Shown here: positions 24,175 through 32,891 of the stretch, one piece after another
Layout: every line of letters begins with the position of its first letter
Numbering within the stretch: position 1 is the stretch's first letter
Source: an uncultured Lachnospiraceae bacterium
GTDB taxonomy: Bacteria; Bacillota; Clostridia; Lachnospirales; Lachnospiraceae
Direction: 5' to 3'
Assembly: GCA_946535225.1 (NCBI GenBank)
Contig: CAMNDJ010000013.1
Location: 1 to 34,467, forward strand
DNA length: 34,467 nucleotides
The notes under the pieces: model-generated
The model's input: only the letters and a program-made list of their open reading frames with translations
Told to the model about the DNA's origin: nothing
Databases searched by the model: none
Program-made: the position numbers and the translations under genes

Positions 24175-24741
24175 TTAACCCTTTACCTCATTCATCGCCT
24201 GACTCAAACACTTAAGATTACCCTCAATGACCTGAGGTTTCTTGGCGAATTTATGACTGTAGGATTCCTTCATGTCAGCCATGAACCTGTCCTTATCCAC
24301 GCATTTGCTCACTGCAACGACTGCAGCCAGCATCGGTGTGTTGGGGAAGTATGCTCCGAGATTCTCAAGCGATATGCTTCGTGCGTCTATCGTACATACC
24401 CTTCCTTCATAGCCCTTAAGCATAGGCCTTATCTCGTCAGGACTCTTGGATGTGTTGACTATCACTGCGCCTTCCTTCTTAAGGCCCGATGTGACGTCCA
24501 CACTCTCAAGCAGCGTCTCATCCACTACTGCCACATAATCCGGCTCATATATATTGGAGTGTATCGGGCAACGCTCATCCGATATCCTGTTATAAGCCGT
24601 TATCGGAGCTCCGCTTCGCTCCGGTCCGTATTCGGGGAACGACTGGACGTACTGCCCTGCCATAAATGCCGCATCCGCAAGCAGCTGGCTCGCGGTCTTA
24701 GCACCCTGTCCTCCTCTTCCGTGCCATCTGATCTCGATCAT
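24175..24741 (-). CDS. porC: 2-oxoacid:ferredoxin oxidoreductase, gamma subunit
   Basis: The 188-residue gamma subunit has the family opening MIEIRWHGRGGQGAKTASQL, then QSFPEYGPERSGAPITAYNR and a central Rossmann-like sheet (PDYVAVVDETLL, GAVIVNTSKSP). The FPEYGPERSGAP stretch is a reliable marker of the POR/VOR gamma domain. It is the first gene of the four-gene cassette in order gamma-delta-alpha-beta, the arrangement of archaeal-type separated-subunit enzymes rather than the single-chain PFOR common in clostridia. It starts 16 bases after nadK. Confidence 0.93.
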   Translation of the reverse strand: MIEIRWHGRGGQGAKTASQLLADAAFMAGQYVQSFPEYGPERSGAPITAYNRISDERCPIHSNIYEPDYVAVVDETLLESVDVTSGLKKEGAVIVNTSKSPDEIRPMLKGYEGRVCTIDARSISLENLGAYFPNTPMLAAVVAVSKCVDKDRFMADMKESYSHKFAKKPQVIEGNLKCLSQAMNEVKG

Positions 24742-24757
24742 CTTACTCTAATCCTTC

Positions 24758-25606
24758 CTATTCACCTAATTTCTGATGCAGTGTCTGTAAGAAACTGTCC
24801 TTGCTCAGCCTTACGACTTTGCTTATATATTCCGATCTTGTGATACTGATCTTATCACCCGTATACAGCCTTACTCTGTCACTTCCGTCAGATGAGGCTT
24901 CCACCTCTGCTCTGTTGCCGTCTCTACCTTCTCCTATCACTACCTCGATCTTATCCTTAGAGCTTAGTACGATACTCCTTGAATTGAGCGTATGAGCACA
25001 TATCGGCGTAAGGACTATAAGATCCGCCTCAGGCTCGACTATCGGACCGCCTGCCGACATATTGTATCCGGTCGATCCTGTCGGTGTCGACACTATTATT
25101 CCGTCCGCGCTTAGGTTGCTCAATTCCTTGCCGTTGACATATATCGAGAATTTCATTATCTGCAGCGAACCGAATCTCGTTACGGTGATATCATTAAGCG
25201 CCGGAGATACCGATGCATAGCCGTCTGCAGGATCCGCCCTGTCTATGACAGCCTCAAGCATCATGCGTTCACTGACCTCATATTCGCCGTTTATCATTCT
25301 GTCCATCGCACTCTCTATATCCTCAGGTGCTGTCTCAGACAGAAAACCCAATGCGCCTAAGTTGACTCCGAGTATAGGTACTCCCGACCCGGCACAGTCT
25401 CTTGCGGTCCTTAAGAAAGTACCGTCACCGCCGAGTACTATGACTGCATCCACACCGTCCGTGTTGATCCCGTCGTCAGCTTTGCCTTCACTGTTACGTA
25501 CTGCACGTCTGACCGTTACCCCGCATTTCTCAAGATATATGGCCATCCTCTCGGTCAGTCCCATACTCTTGTCCTTGCTCATGTTGGTCACTATGAGAAA
25601 AGTCAT
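24758..25606 (-). CDS. nadK: NAD kinase
   Basis: The enzyme phosphorylates NAD to NADP. The 282-residue protein has GGDGTFLRTARD (59-70), NLGALGFLSE (82-91), the NE/D-type SADGIIVSTPTGSTGYNMSA stretch near 155, and PICAHTLNSRSIVL near 195. The start at 25606 is set by GGAGG 5 bases upstream; an ATG 12 bases earlier has no ribosome site. It follows tlyA by 29 bases and leads directly into porC. Confidence 0.94.
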   Translation of the reverse strand: MTFLIVTNMSKDKSMGLTERMAIYLEKCGVTVRRAVRNSEGKADDGINTDGVDAVIVLGGDGTFLRTARDCAGSGVPILGVNLGALGFLSETAPEDIESAMDRMINGEYEVSERMMLEAVIDRADPADGYASVSPALNDITVTRFGSLQIMKFSIYVNGKELSNLSADGIIVSTPTGSTGYNMSAGGPIVEPEADLIVLTPICAHTLNSRSIVLSSKDKIEVVIGEGRDGNRAEVEASSDGSDRVRLYTGDKISITRSEYISKVVRLSKDSFLQTLHQKLGE

Positions 25607-25635
25607 GCTATCCTCCATCCCGATCCGTTAACCGG

Positions 25636-26451
25636 CTACGTCTGAGTCATCTGCTCATGAGCTCCTGTTACCGTCTCATCCACGTTCACAGTCACTTTAG
25701 TGTCGTCACTTTCTCCTTCACCCTTACGCATCCACAGAAGATACTCTATATTCCCTTCGGGACCCTTAATGGGCGAAAAGTCGAGACCGCAGATCATAAA
25801 TCCTGCGTCCTTTGCCACCTCTATGATCCTTTCGATGACTTCCTTATGTACCTCGGGGTCTCTTACGACACCCTTTTTACCGACCTTATCCCTGCCCGCT
25901 TCGAACTGAGGCTTTATAAGTGTGACCATCTGCCCGCCGTCCTTTATCATCGCATATGCCGGTGGCAGTATCTTGTCCAGTGATATAAAAGAAACGTCAC
26001 AACTGGCGAAATCTATCTCTTCGCCTATATCCTTCGGCTCCAGATATCTGAAGTTGGTCTTCTCCATGCATATGACACGATCGTCATTTCTTAACTTCCA
26101 GTCAAGCTGTCCGTGCCCCACATCTATCGAATAGACCTTTGCTGCACCGTTTTGCAGCATGCAGTCCGTGAACCCTCCGGTCGATGCACCTATATCCATG
26201 CACACGCATCCGTTCAGATCTATCGGGAATACTCTGAGTGCCTTTTCAAGTTTAAGTCCGCCTCGGCTCACATACGGCAGTGTATTGCCTCTGACCTCGA
26301 TATCCGAAGTCTCCGGATCAAATGTGCTTCCGGCCTTATCTTCCTTCTGACCGTTCACATAGACATCTCCGGACATTATTATCGCCTTGGCCTTCTCTCT
26401 TGATGAAGCCAGTCCGCGGTTTATAAGGAGTACATCCAATCTCTCCTTCAT
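25636..26451 (-). CDS. tlyA: TlyA-family rRNA 2'-O-methyltransferase / putative hemolysin
   Basis: The 271-residue protein has an N-terminal S4 RNA-binding domain (about 1-62, ERLDVLLINRGLASSREKAK, VYVNGQ) and an FtsJ-like methyltransferase domain. The SAM motif is DIGASTGGFTDCML near 90. A K-D-K-E type catalytic set can be read in SRGGLKLEKA, SCDVSFISL, TLIKPQFEAG and GPEGNIEYLL. TlyA proteins methylate 16S and 23S rRNA; the hemolysin name is historical. The ATG follows the dxs stop with no gap. The last about 25 residues are a Thr/Val/Asp-rich tail beyond the usual end. Confidence 0.92.
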   Translation of the reverse strand: MKERLDVLLINRGLASSREKAKAIIMSGDVYVNGQKEDKAGSTFDPETSDIEVRGNTLPYVSRGGLKLEKALRVFPIDLNGCVCMDIGASTGGFTDCMLQNGAAKVYSIDVGHGQLDWKLRNDDRVICMEKTNFRYLEPKDIGEEIDFASCDVSFISLDKILPPAYAMIKDGGQMVTLIKPQFEAGRDKVGKKGVVRDPEVHKEVIERIIEVAKDAGFMICGLDFSPIKGPEGNIEYLLWMRKGEGESDDTKVTVNVDETVTGAHEQMTQT

Positions 26452-28314
26452 CTATCTTCTCTTAAGGGATGCCATGACTCTGTCCGCAACACTCTGAGCA
26501 TCTATTCCGATCTCCTGTTTGAGCAGATCCACCGATCCGTGCTCTACATATTCATCCGGTATGCTTATGGGCAGCACTTTGACTGACAGTCCCTTCTCCT
26601 TGACATATTCTATTACTTTCTCACCGTATCCGCCGCTTGCCACGTTTTCTTCCATCGGCACGAACAAGCTGTGCTTGGATGCGAGTTTGTCTAATATATC
26701 CGTATCTATGGGCTTGGCGAATCTGGCATTTACAAGTGTCACCTTAATACCTTTGCTCTTAAGTATCTCTCTTGCCTCTACCGCAGTCTTTAACATGCTT
26801 CCGAGAGCAAGAAGGGCCACTTCCTTCTCTTCGTATATGAGTTCCGCTTCACCCATCCTTATCGGTGCACGATGCTCCTTAAGCTCATCATAAGCCTCTC
26901 CTCTCGGATATCTTACCGCAACGGGAACCCCGCATTCGACTGCGTATTTGAGCATGTCAGACAACTCCCACTTGTTCTTCGGAGCCATGATATGCATGTT
27001 CGGGATACTTGACAGGTATGACAGATCGAATATCCCCTGATGAGTCTCTCCGTCACTTCCGACAAGACCTGCCCTGTCTATGGCGAATACTACAGGAAGG
27101 TTCTGTATGCATACATCATGCAGTATCTGATCATATGCCCTCTGCAGAAAAGACGAGTATATTGCGACTATCGGTATCATTCCGCCTGCTGCGAGCCCTG
27201 CAGCGAACGTCACCGCATGCTGTTCAGCTATACCGACATCAAAGAATCTGTCGGGATATACATTTCTGAATCTCTTAAGACCTGTACCTTCCGCCATGGC
27301 AGCCGTTATCGCGACCACCCTGTCATTCCTTGCGCCGAGTTTGAACATGACAGTCGAGAAGATATCCGTGTAATTGGGCTTCTCTTTCTTACGTGCCGGA
27401 AGTCCCGTCTCTATATCAAAAGGTTCCGCTCCGTGGAATCTCGCAGGATGCTTGATGGCCGGTTCATATCCTCTGCCCTTTTGTGTTATCACGTGCACGA
27501 GTACGGCCTTATTGACCCTCTTGGCCTCATTTAAGACCTTGACCATGGCACCGACATCATGTCCGTCCACGGGTCCCAGATACGTTATACCCATATCCTC
27601 GAAGAACATTCCCGGTACGACCATCTGCTTGATGGCGTTCTTGGTCTTACGCACCGCACCGATGATCGCATCACCGTGGCGCTTATCGAGCATGGAATAA
27701 TAGATGTTGTCACGCAGATTGATATATCCGGTCCTCGTACGGATGTTATTGAGATACTTGCTGACCCCGCCTACATTCTCGGATATCGACATATTATTGT
27801 CATTGAGTACGATTATGAAATTCGTGTTCATCTTGGCGCAGTTATTGAGCGCCTCATATGCCATACCACCCGTCAGAGATCCGTCCCCGATGACGGACAC
27901 TATGGTATTCTTCTCACCCTTAAGCTCTCCCGCTTTTACCAGACCGAGCCCTGCGGATATCGATGTGGAAGAATGTCCGGTATCAAATGCATCGCAGTCA
28001 CTCTCCTTGCGCTTGGGGAATCCGCTCATACCGTGATACTTGCGCAAAGTCTCGAAACCGTCTCTTCTTCCGGTGAGCAGCTTATGGGTATATGACTGAT
28101 GTCCGACATCCCATATGATCTTATCCTTAGGAAGATCCAACGTTAAATGAAGAGCCATCGTCAGCTCTACGGCTCCCAGATTTGAACCCAGATGACCGCC
28201 CGAGACAGAGATCTTCTCGATCAGGAACTGCCTGATCTCCTCTGCGAGCGCAGGGTAGTCTTTTTTGTCTATATTCTTGATATCATTGGGTGCAGTGATC
28301 TTCTCCAGCAACAT
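26452..28314 (-). CDS. dxs: 1-deoxy-D-xylulose-5-phosphate synthase
   Basis: First enzyme of the MEP isoprenoid pathway; condenses pyruvate and glyceraldehyde 3-phosphate using TPP. The 620 residues are full length. Visible motifs are SGGHLGSNLGAVELTMALH near 38, WDVGHQSYTHKLLTGR near 68, TPP/Mg motif GDGSLTGGMAYEALNN (143-158), the catalytic Glu in GIAEQHAVTFAAG, and DRAGLVGSDGETHQG. GGAG lies 6 bases before the ATG. It is co-transcribed between ispA and tlyA. Confidence 0.96.
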   Translation of the reverse strand: MLLEKITAPNDIKNIDKKDYPALAEEIRQFLIEKISVSGGHLGSNLGAVELTMALHLTLDLPKDKIIWDVGHQSYTHKLLTGRRDGFETLRKYHGMSGFPKRKESDCDAFDTGHSSTSISAGLGLVKAGELKGEKNTIVSVIGDGSLTGGMAYEALNNCAKMNTNFIIVLNDNNMSISENVGGVSKYLNNIRTRTGYINLRDNIYYSMLDKRHGDAIIGAVRKTKNAIKQMVVPGMFFEDMGITYLGPVDGHDVGAMVKVLNEAKRVNKAVLVHVITQKGRGYEPAIKHPARFHGAEPFDIETGLPARKKEKPNYTDIFSTVMFKLGARNDRVVAITAAMAEGTGLKRFRNVYPDRFFDVGIAEQHAVTFAAGLAAGGMIPIVAIYSSFLQRAYDQILHDVCIQNLPVVFAIDRAGLVGSDGETHQGIFDLSYLSSIPNMHIMAPKNKWELSDMLKYAVECGVPVAVRYPRGEAYDELKEHRAPIRMGEAELIYEEKEVALLALGSMLKTAVEAREILKSKGIKVTLVNARFAKPIDTDILDKLASKHSLFVPMEENVASGGYGEKVIEYVKEKGLSVKVLPISIPDEYVEHGSVDLLKQEIGIDAQSVADRVMASLKRR

Positions 28315-28354
28315 ACCATTCTCCGTTTTCAGTCACAACCAGATGCAGTCTTAA

Positions 28355-29251
28355 CTATTTTCTTCGGTTTATCATACTGAGGAGAAGCTCCTCAAGGAAG
28401 GGGTTGTCTCCTTCGAGCGTATGGAGAAGCATTATGGCCTCCTTGCTCAGCGCTTCGACTTCCTGCTTAGCCTTGTCAAGGCCATGAAGTGACACGTAAG
28501 TCACTTTGCCGTTTCGCTCATCGCTTCCTATCGGTTTGCCCAGTTCCTCGAACGTACCTGTCACATCCAGTATGTCATCCTGTATCTGGAATGCTATGCC
28601 CACATTACGGGCTATCTTCTCAAGTGTATTTAACTGGACATTATCGCAACCTCCGAGCACTCCTCCTACCATCATCGAAGCCTCTATAAGCGCCGCTGTC
28701 TTATTCTCATGAATGTACATGAGCAGATCTTCATTTACCTCTTCAGGTGCCTTACCCTCGGCCTCAACATCCGCAGTCTGCCCACCTATCATTCCGTATA
28801 TTCCGCTCTTATTGAACATTATCCTGACTGCCTTGCCGACACGTTCTTTCTCGATATCGGTATCAAAAGCACCCAGGGCCGTCTCCGCCGCATAATTAAG
28901 CAGCGCATCTCCCGCAAGTGTCGCTATGGCTTCACCATATACGGCATGCGTCGTCTTGCGTCCTCTCCTGAATTCATCATCATCCATACACGGAAGATCG
29001 TCATGCACGAGCGAATATGTATGTATCATCTCTATGGCAGCCATAAAGTATTCCACTGCCACACTCGTACCGCCGAAGAGTCTGTATGTCTCCTGCATGA
29101 GCATGGGACGTATCCTCTTGCCGCCTCCTCGTATGCTGTAATTCATAGCCTCGATCACTGTTTTCTGATGATCGTCTTCGTCTGCCAGAAAACTCTCTAT
29201 GATATCATCGATAGCTTCCGATCTTGCTTTTAGTTCCTTTTCAAAATCCAT
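28355..29251 (-). CDS. ispA: Polyprenyl (farnesyl/geranyl) diphosphate synthase
   Basis: Trans-prenyltransferase of 298 residues that condenses isopentenyl diphosphate with allylic diphosphates. It has GGGKRIRP near 42, the first Asp-rich motif HDDLPCMDDDEFRRG (83-97) with the CM pair between aspartates, GGQTADVEAEGK, and the second Asp-rich motif QIQDDILDVTG. The length and motif spacing fit the bacterial FPP synthase IspA. The ATG at 29251 is preferred because GGAG, inside the xseB end, precedes it by 5 bases; an overlapping GTG two codons upstream is possible. Confidence 0.93.
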   Translation of the reverse strand: MDFEKELKARSEAIDDIIESFLADEDDHQKTVIEAMNYSIRGGGKRIRPMLMQETYRLFGGTSVAVEYFMAAIEMIHTYSLVHDDLPCMDDDEFRRGRKTTHAVYGEAIATLAGDALLNYAAETALGAFDTDIEKERVGKAVRIMFNKSGIYGMIGGQTADVEAEGKAPEEVNEDLLMYIHENKTAALIEASMMVGGVLGGCDNVQLNTLEKIARNVGIAFQIQDDILDVTGTFEELGKPIGSDERNGKVTYVSLHGLDKAKQEVEALSKEAIMLLHTLEGDNPFLEELLLSMINRRK

Positions 29252-29253
29252 GA

Positions 29254-29481
29254 TCACTCCATCTTCGGAAGCACATCCGTACTTCCGTCTTCATTAAGCT
29301 TAAGTACTTCTTTCTCAACACGATCAATAGAGTCGTTACATGACTTAACGAGTTCTACTCCCTGCTTGTATAACGTAAAGGAATCCTCAAGAGATATCTC
29401 GGAACTCTCCATTTTCTCTATGATACCGTCAAGAGTATCCATCTTCTCATCTATTGACATCTCAGTCTTCTTAGCTGCCAT
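29254..29481 (-). CDS. xseB: Exodeoxyribonuclease VII small subunit
   Basis: The 75-residue all-helical protein has the family core IDEKMDTLDGIIEKMESSEI followed by SLEDSFTLYKQGVELVK. XseB binds XseA to form ExoVII, which degrades single-stranded DNA to oligonucleotides. Its ribosome site GAGGG lies within the last codons of xseA, so translation of the two subunits is probably coupled; ispA begins 2 bases after its stop. Confidence 0.94.
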   Translation of the reverse strand: MAAKKTEMSIDEKMDTLDGIIEKMESSEISLEDSFTLYKQGVELVKSCNDSIDRVEKEVLKLNEDGSTDVLPKME

Positions 29482-29484
29482 CTC

Positions 29485-30693
29485 CTACCCTCTGTTCTGT
29501 TTCTTAACGCCGGTGACCGAAGCTTTGATCTGTCCGTCACTGACATAGATATTGATATCATCTCCCGCCTTCACGCTATCTATACGGCTTACGCATCTGC
29601 CGTCCGCAGTCTCCGTATAGGAATAACCCTGTGAGAGTTTAAGGAGCGGTGATACACCGTCTAATCGCGACGATATGAGCGATAGTCTGTTACGTCTTGC
29701 CTCGATCGCCCTGTTCATTTCATTCTCAAGTCTTTCGGATATCAGCATTGACCTGTGTCGGTATGTCGTTATCCTGTTAGCCGGGCTCTTTGCCCCCAGT
29801 ATCTGTGTCCGGGATCTGAGTGCCTGTTTACAGGCATCTATCCTCCTAAATATCGAACGGTCAAGTGCCTGTTTTATACGTTCGATCCTCTCGTCCTGTC
29901 CGGCTCTGTCCGCTGTTGCCAGTGCCGCTGCCGCAGTCGGGGTCTCTGCTCTTACATCAGCCACAAGGTCGGCGATCGTTGTATCCGTTTCATGACCCAC
30001 GGCTGAGATCACGGGAATACTGCAGTCAAATATCGCCTGTGCCACATCTCTGTCATTAAAGGCCCATAAGTCTTCTAAAGAACCGCCTCCCCTTCCGACT
30101 ATCATGACATCGACCTTTTTATCTTCCAACATCTTTATACCGCGGCAGATGCTCTTCGGTGCCGCATCGCCCTGTACTATGGCAGGATACAGAATAAGCT
30201 GTACATAAGGGTCCCTTCCCTTTGCCACGCTTATGATGTCTCTTATCGCGGCTCCCGTCGCTGCAGTCACTATTCCAATGACCTTCGGTGAATCCGGGAG
30301 CGGTTTCTTATACTCCGGTGCGAACAACCCCATATCCTCAAGTTCTTCTTTAAGGCGTATGAAGCGCTCATAGAGCTCTCCCATCCCGTCCTTGGCTACG
30401 GATGAGGCATACAGCTGGTATCTTCCGTCCCTCTCATAGACATCCACCTTGCCTGTAACGACAACCTGCATACCTTCCGTTAAGGAAAAAGATAAGCCCC
30501 TGCGATTACCTGCGAACATTACACAGGATATCACTCCAAGCTTATCCTTTAACGTAAAATAAATATGACCCGAGGAATGATATTTGAGGTTGCTGATCTC
30601 CCCTCTGACAGAAAGGGAATGCAGGAGATAATCCTGAGAGAACATGTTCTTTATGTATTGATTGATCTGTCCTACAGTATATATGCTGCCCAA
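29485..30693 (-). CDS. xseA: Exodeoxyribonuclease VII large subunit
   Basis: Catalytic subunit of 402 residues. The N-terminal OB fold (about 1-100) includes VRGEISNLKYHSSGHIYFTL. The catalytic core includes GIVTAATGAAIRDII near 143, GRGGGSLEDLWAFNDRDVA near 192 and PVISAVGHETDTTIADLVAD near 220. A coiled-coil region and short C-terminal segment (LKLSQGYSYTETADG) follow. The start codon is TTG (30693-30691): the conserved IYTVGQINQYIKNMF begins 3 codons later and no ATG is available. The preceding Shine-Dalgarno is weak, consistent with coupling to nusB, which ends 4 bases before. Confidence 0.93.
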   Translation of the reverse strand: MGSIYTVGQINQYIKNMFSQDYLLHSLSVRGEISNLKYHSSGHIYFTLKDKLGVISCVMFAGNRRGLSFSLTEGMQVVVTGKVDVYERDGRYQLYASSVAKDGMGELYERFIRLKEELEDMGLFAPEYKKPLPDSPKVIGIVTAATGAAIRDIISVAKGRDPYVQLILYPAIVQGDAAPKSICRGIKMLEDKKVDVMIVGRGGGSLEDLWAFNDRDVAQAIFDCSIPVISAVGHETDTTIADLVADVRAETPTAAAALATADRAGQDERIERIKQALDRSIFRRIDACKQALRSRTQILGAKSPANRITTYRHRSMLISERLENEMNRAIEARRNRLSLISSRLDGVSPLLKLSQGYSYTETADGRCVSRIDSVKAGDDINIYVSDGQIKASVTGVKKQNRG

Positions 30694-30697
30694 TTCT

Positions 30698-31108
30698 CTA
30701 ACCGTTTACATTTAAGAAATTGCCCAGGACTCCGTTCACAAAACTGTATGACTCATCCTGTCCGAACTTCTTGGCCAGTTCCACTGCTTCATTGACCGCA
30801 ACACCCTCGGGAACTTCCTCATCGTATAAGATCTCATATACACCGAGCCTGATGATCGTCAGATCCACCTTGCTCATGCGATCGGTAGTCCAGCCCTTGG
30901 TCCTCTCGTTGATGGCCTTGTCTATATCCGGAAGGCGTTCAAGGATGGAATCATATTTGTTCTGTATGTATTCCTCATCCTCTGCTCCTATCTGATCGTC
31001 ACTCACCGAGAAGAACAGTCTGCACTGTTCGTCCATCTCTTTCGGATCATTGAATTCTATGCGAAACAGAAGTTTGAATATCTGTTCTCTTAAACTACGT
31101 CTGGTCAT
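30698..31108 (-). CDS. nusB: Transcription antitermination factor NusB
   Basis: RNA-binding helical protein of 136 residues that, with NusE/S10, supports antitermination on rRNA operons. It starts TRRSLREQIFKLLFRIEF and carries the conserved C-terminal region LTIIRLGVYEILYDEEVPEG followed by VAVNEAVELAKKFGQDES and FVNGVLGNF. It lies in the standard asp23-nusB-xseAB order. The ribosome site is weak. Confidence 0.94.
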   Translation of the reverse strand: MTRRSLREQIFKLLFRIEFNDPKEMDEQCRLFFSVSDDQIGAEDEEYIQNKYDSILERLPDIDKAINERTKGWTTDRMSKVDLTIIRLGVYEILYDEEVPEGVAVNEAVELAKKFGQDESYSFVNGVLGNFLNVNG

Positions 31109-31122
31109 ACTAATATCCGCGA

Positions 31123-31500
31123 TCAGTCCTTCTTCATATCAACGCCGGCTATACGGATATTGACATCCGTTACGGTAAGTCCCGTCATATTCTCTACGGT
31201 GGACTTAACCTTGTCCTGTACCTTGGCACAGGTGTCAGGAATATTGTATCCGTAATCCATTGTAAGAGCCAGTTCCACTCTGACCTTGCCGTCAGCTATA
31301 TCAGTCTTGACGCCCTTGGTGAGGCTCTTATATCCTACCATGCTCATGAGTTCGTTGGTTATATTGCCTGCCATGGATGCAACGCCGTCCACCTCAGTGG
31401 CTGCAAGTCCTGCGATTATACCGACTACATCATCGGCTATCTGCACTGAGCCCAGAGCATTCTCACCCTTGAGTGTATATATCTTATTGTCCTTATCCAT
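31123..31500 (-). CDS. Asp23/Gls24-family envelope stress protein
   Basis: The 125-residue product starts GENALGSVQIADDVVGIIAG and has the family-typical VEGVASM-like stretch VDGVASMAG and a VELALTMDYGYNIPDTCAKV segment. Asp23 proteins are abundant, membrane-associated and linked to envelope stress in Gram-positive bacteria; the exact function is not settled. The ATG at 31500 is used because GGAGGT lies 10 bases before it; in-frame TTG/ATG codons 18-21 bases upstream lie before this site. It is the first gene of the long minus-strand array. Confidence 0.88.
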   Translation of the reverse strand: MDKDNKIYTLKGENALGSVQIADDVVGIIAGLAATEVDGVASMAGNITNELMSMVGYKSLTKGVKTDIADGKVRVELALTMDYGYNIPDTCAKVQDKVKSTVENMTGLTVTDVNIRIAGVDMKKD

Positions 31501-31541
31501 AGTATTTATAACCTCCATCAAATATTCACATACCGCCTATG

Positions 31542-31550
31542 ATTATACCA
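31542..31550 (-). promoter_or_regulatory. Extended -10 promoter of the asp23-nusB-xse-isp-dxs array
   Basis: On the minus strand TGGTATAAT (31550-31542) is a perfect -10 hexamer with the TGn extension. The -35 is poor, the best being TTCGCA 18 bases upstream. Transcription would start near 31535, giving about 35 leader bases before the asp23-family ATG. The promoter lies in the 53-base gap behind the transglutaminase-like gene. Confidence 0.6.
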
Positions 31551-31553
31551 CAT

Positions 31554-32870
31554 TTAGCGCCTGAGTGCGAATAATAACTTATACATCTCATCATTGTTTG
31601 AGTAGGCGATATCGCCCTCATTTACATAGTCGAATATCTTCTGCTCATCCACCAGTGCGGTGCACATCCTGTTATACGCACCCGCGTCACTGCATTTTAA
31701 CATCACATAGCCCGCGCCCGTGGCATATGCATTATCGAATACCGCTCTTAACTGATCTGGGTTATAATCCGTGAAATACAGCCCTTCCCTGACGTAATAG
31801 TTATCCTTCATCGATACACAGTCGGGCATGTTCGTGACAGGCTCCGCCCTGTGCGTTTTCGCTATCTCATCATACGGCACCAGGAGATAGTCATAATTGA
31901 CATCCGGCACTATCACTTCGCCCTCGGATTCCTCATCGAGTCTGTACGAAGCATCTCCCCATGTGACATCCACATAATACCAGTCCCCGTCGGACCTGAC
32001 CACATTCCACGCATGTCTCTGCGAATCACCGACTATGCCGGTGACCAGACAGCACGGTATCCCCAGTCTGTTGAGCAATAACTGCATTGTCTTGGCATAA
32101 CCCTGACACACGCTCTTTTTGTTTAACAGTACCGATATCACGTTCTGATTGTCGGGTGAGTCTGCCACATATTCCGTCTGAAGCACCAGAGTATCGTAGA
32201 TGTATTTGATCTTGTCATAATCGGATGCACCTTCATATACGTTCATGAGTATCCCCGTTGCTACCGCATCAATATCGGGGATTATCGCATCTCTCTCCTG
32301 CATCGAATATACATAGCTTGCATTGAACACAAGAAGCTTTATGACATTATTGTGCGTTGTAAACTTGGTATATCTGTATCCGTTGACATAGAATATCTCC
32401 GGATGATCCGCCATGACACAGCCGAACGCCTTGTCCAAAGTTGCCGGATCGGTCGTTGATACCGGATTGTTCGTCGAATAACTGACTATGCTTCGATAGA
32501 CCTCATCATATACGGTCTTCTGCTCGTCATTTAACGTGCTGTAGGCATAGGATAAGTCGTCATGAGTGACAAGATCTGCAAGATACGGATTATCCGAGGG
32601 CGCGATGTTTTCATCCACGGACTCATCCCACTGTTCCTCCTCTTCGCTGACCACCATATCTTTAACCGCTTCATCGGTATAAGATATGGGAGTCACGCTT
32701 ACCGCCTCCTGCTCATTTGCAGCCTTCGGTTCTGCGATGGGAGTGACCATTGCGACGACCTTGGGTTTTTGCGTCCCGTTTTCCGGCTTATTCAGTTCAA
32801 ATGCGGAGTAGATGAGCAGCCCCGCTAACAGGGCCATTGACACACCCAATACCGCCATCAGTTTTTTCAT
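31554..32870 (-). CDS. Membrane-anchored transglutaminase-like domain protein
   Basis: The 438-residue protein has an N-terminal hydrophobic segment (about 4-24, MAVLGVSMALLAGLLIYSAF), acting as signal anchor, and a charged, Glu-rich low-complexity linker (about 40-95). A helical region (about 100-210) leads into a transglutaminase/protease core. The Cys-His-Asp triad is visible as SVCQGYAKT (Cys254), RHAWNVV (His285) and YYVDVTWGD (Asp300). The rest (310-438) has no clear family. It probably acts outside the membrane on the envelope or on peptides; substrate is unknown. AGGAGAG precedes the ATG, 21 bases after prfC, so it may share the prfC transcript. Confidence 0.82.
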   Translation of the reverse strand: MKKLMAVLGVSMALLAGLLIYSAFELNKPENGTQKPKVVAMVTPIAEPKAANEQEAVSVTPISYTDEAVKDMVVSEEEEQWDESVDENIAPSDNPYLADLVTHDDLSYAYSTLNDEQKTVYDEVYRSIVSYSTNNPVSTTDPATLDKAFGCVMADHPEIFYVNGYRYTKFTTHNNVIKLLVFNASYVYSMQERDAIIPDIDAVATGILMNVYEGASDYDKIKYIYDTLVLQTEYVADSPDNQNVISVLLNKKSVCQGYAKTMQLLLNRLGIPCCLVTGIVGDSQRHAWNVVRSDGDWYYVDVTWGDASYRLDEESEGEVIVPDVNYDYLLVPYDEIAKTHRAEPVTNMPDCVSMKDNYYVREGLYFTDYNPDQLRAVFDNAYATGAGYVMLKCSDAGAYNRMCTALVDEQKIFDYVNEGDIAYSNNDEMYKLLFALRR

Positions 32871-32891
32871 AGGCAGGCACTCTCCTGCGGC

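Noticed and set aside
23923-24843. Plus-strand open frame of 306 codons opposite porD, porC and the nadK end
   Set aside because: It is antisense to three well-supported genes and has no family motif.
25657-28095. Several plus-strand frames opposite tlyA and dxs
   Set aside because: They shadow confident genes, with no start signals and no domains.
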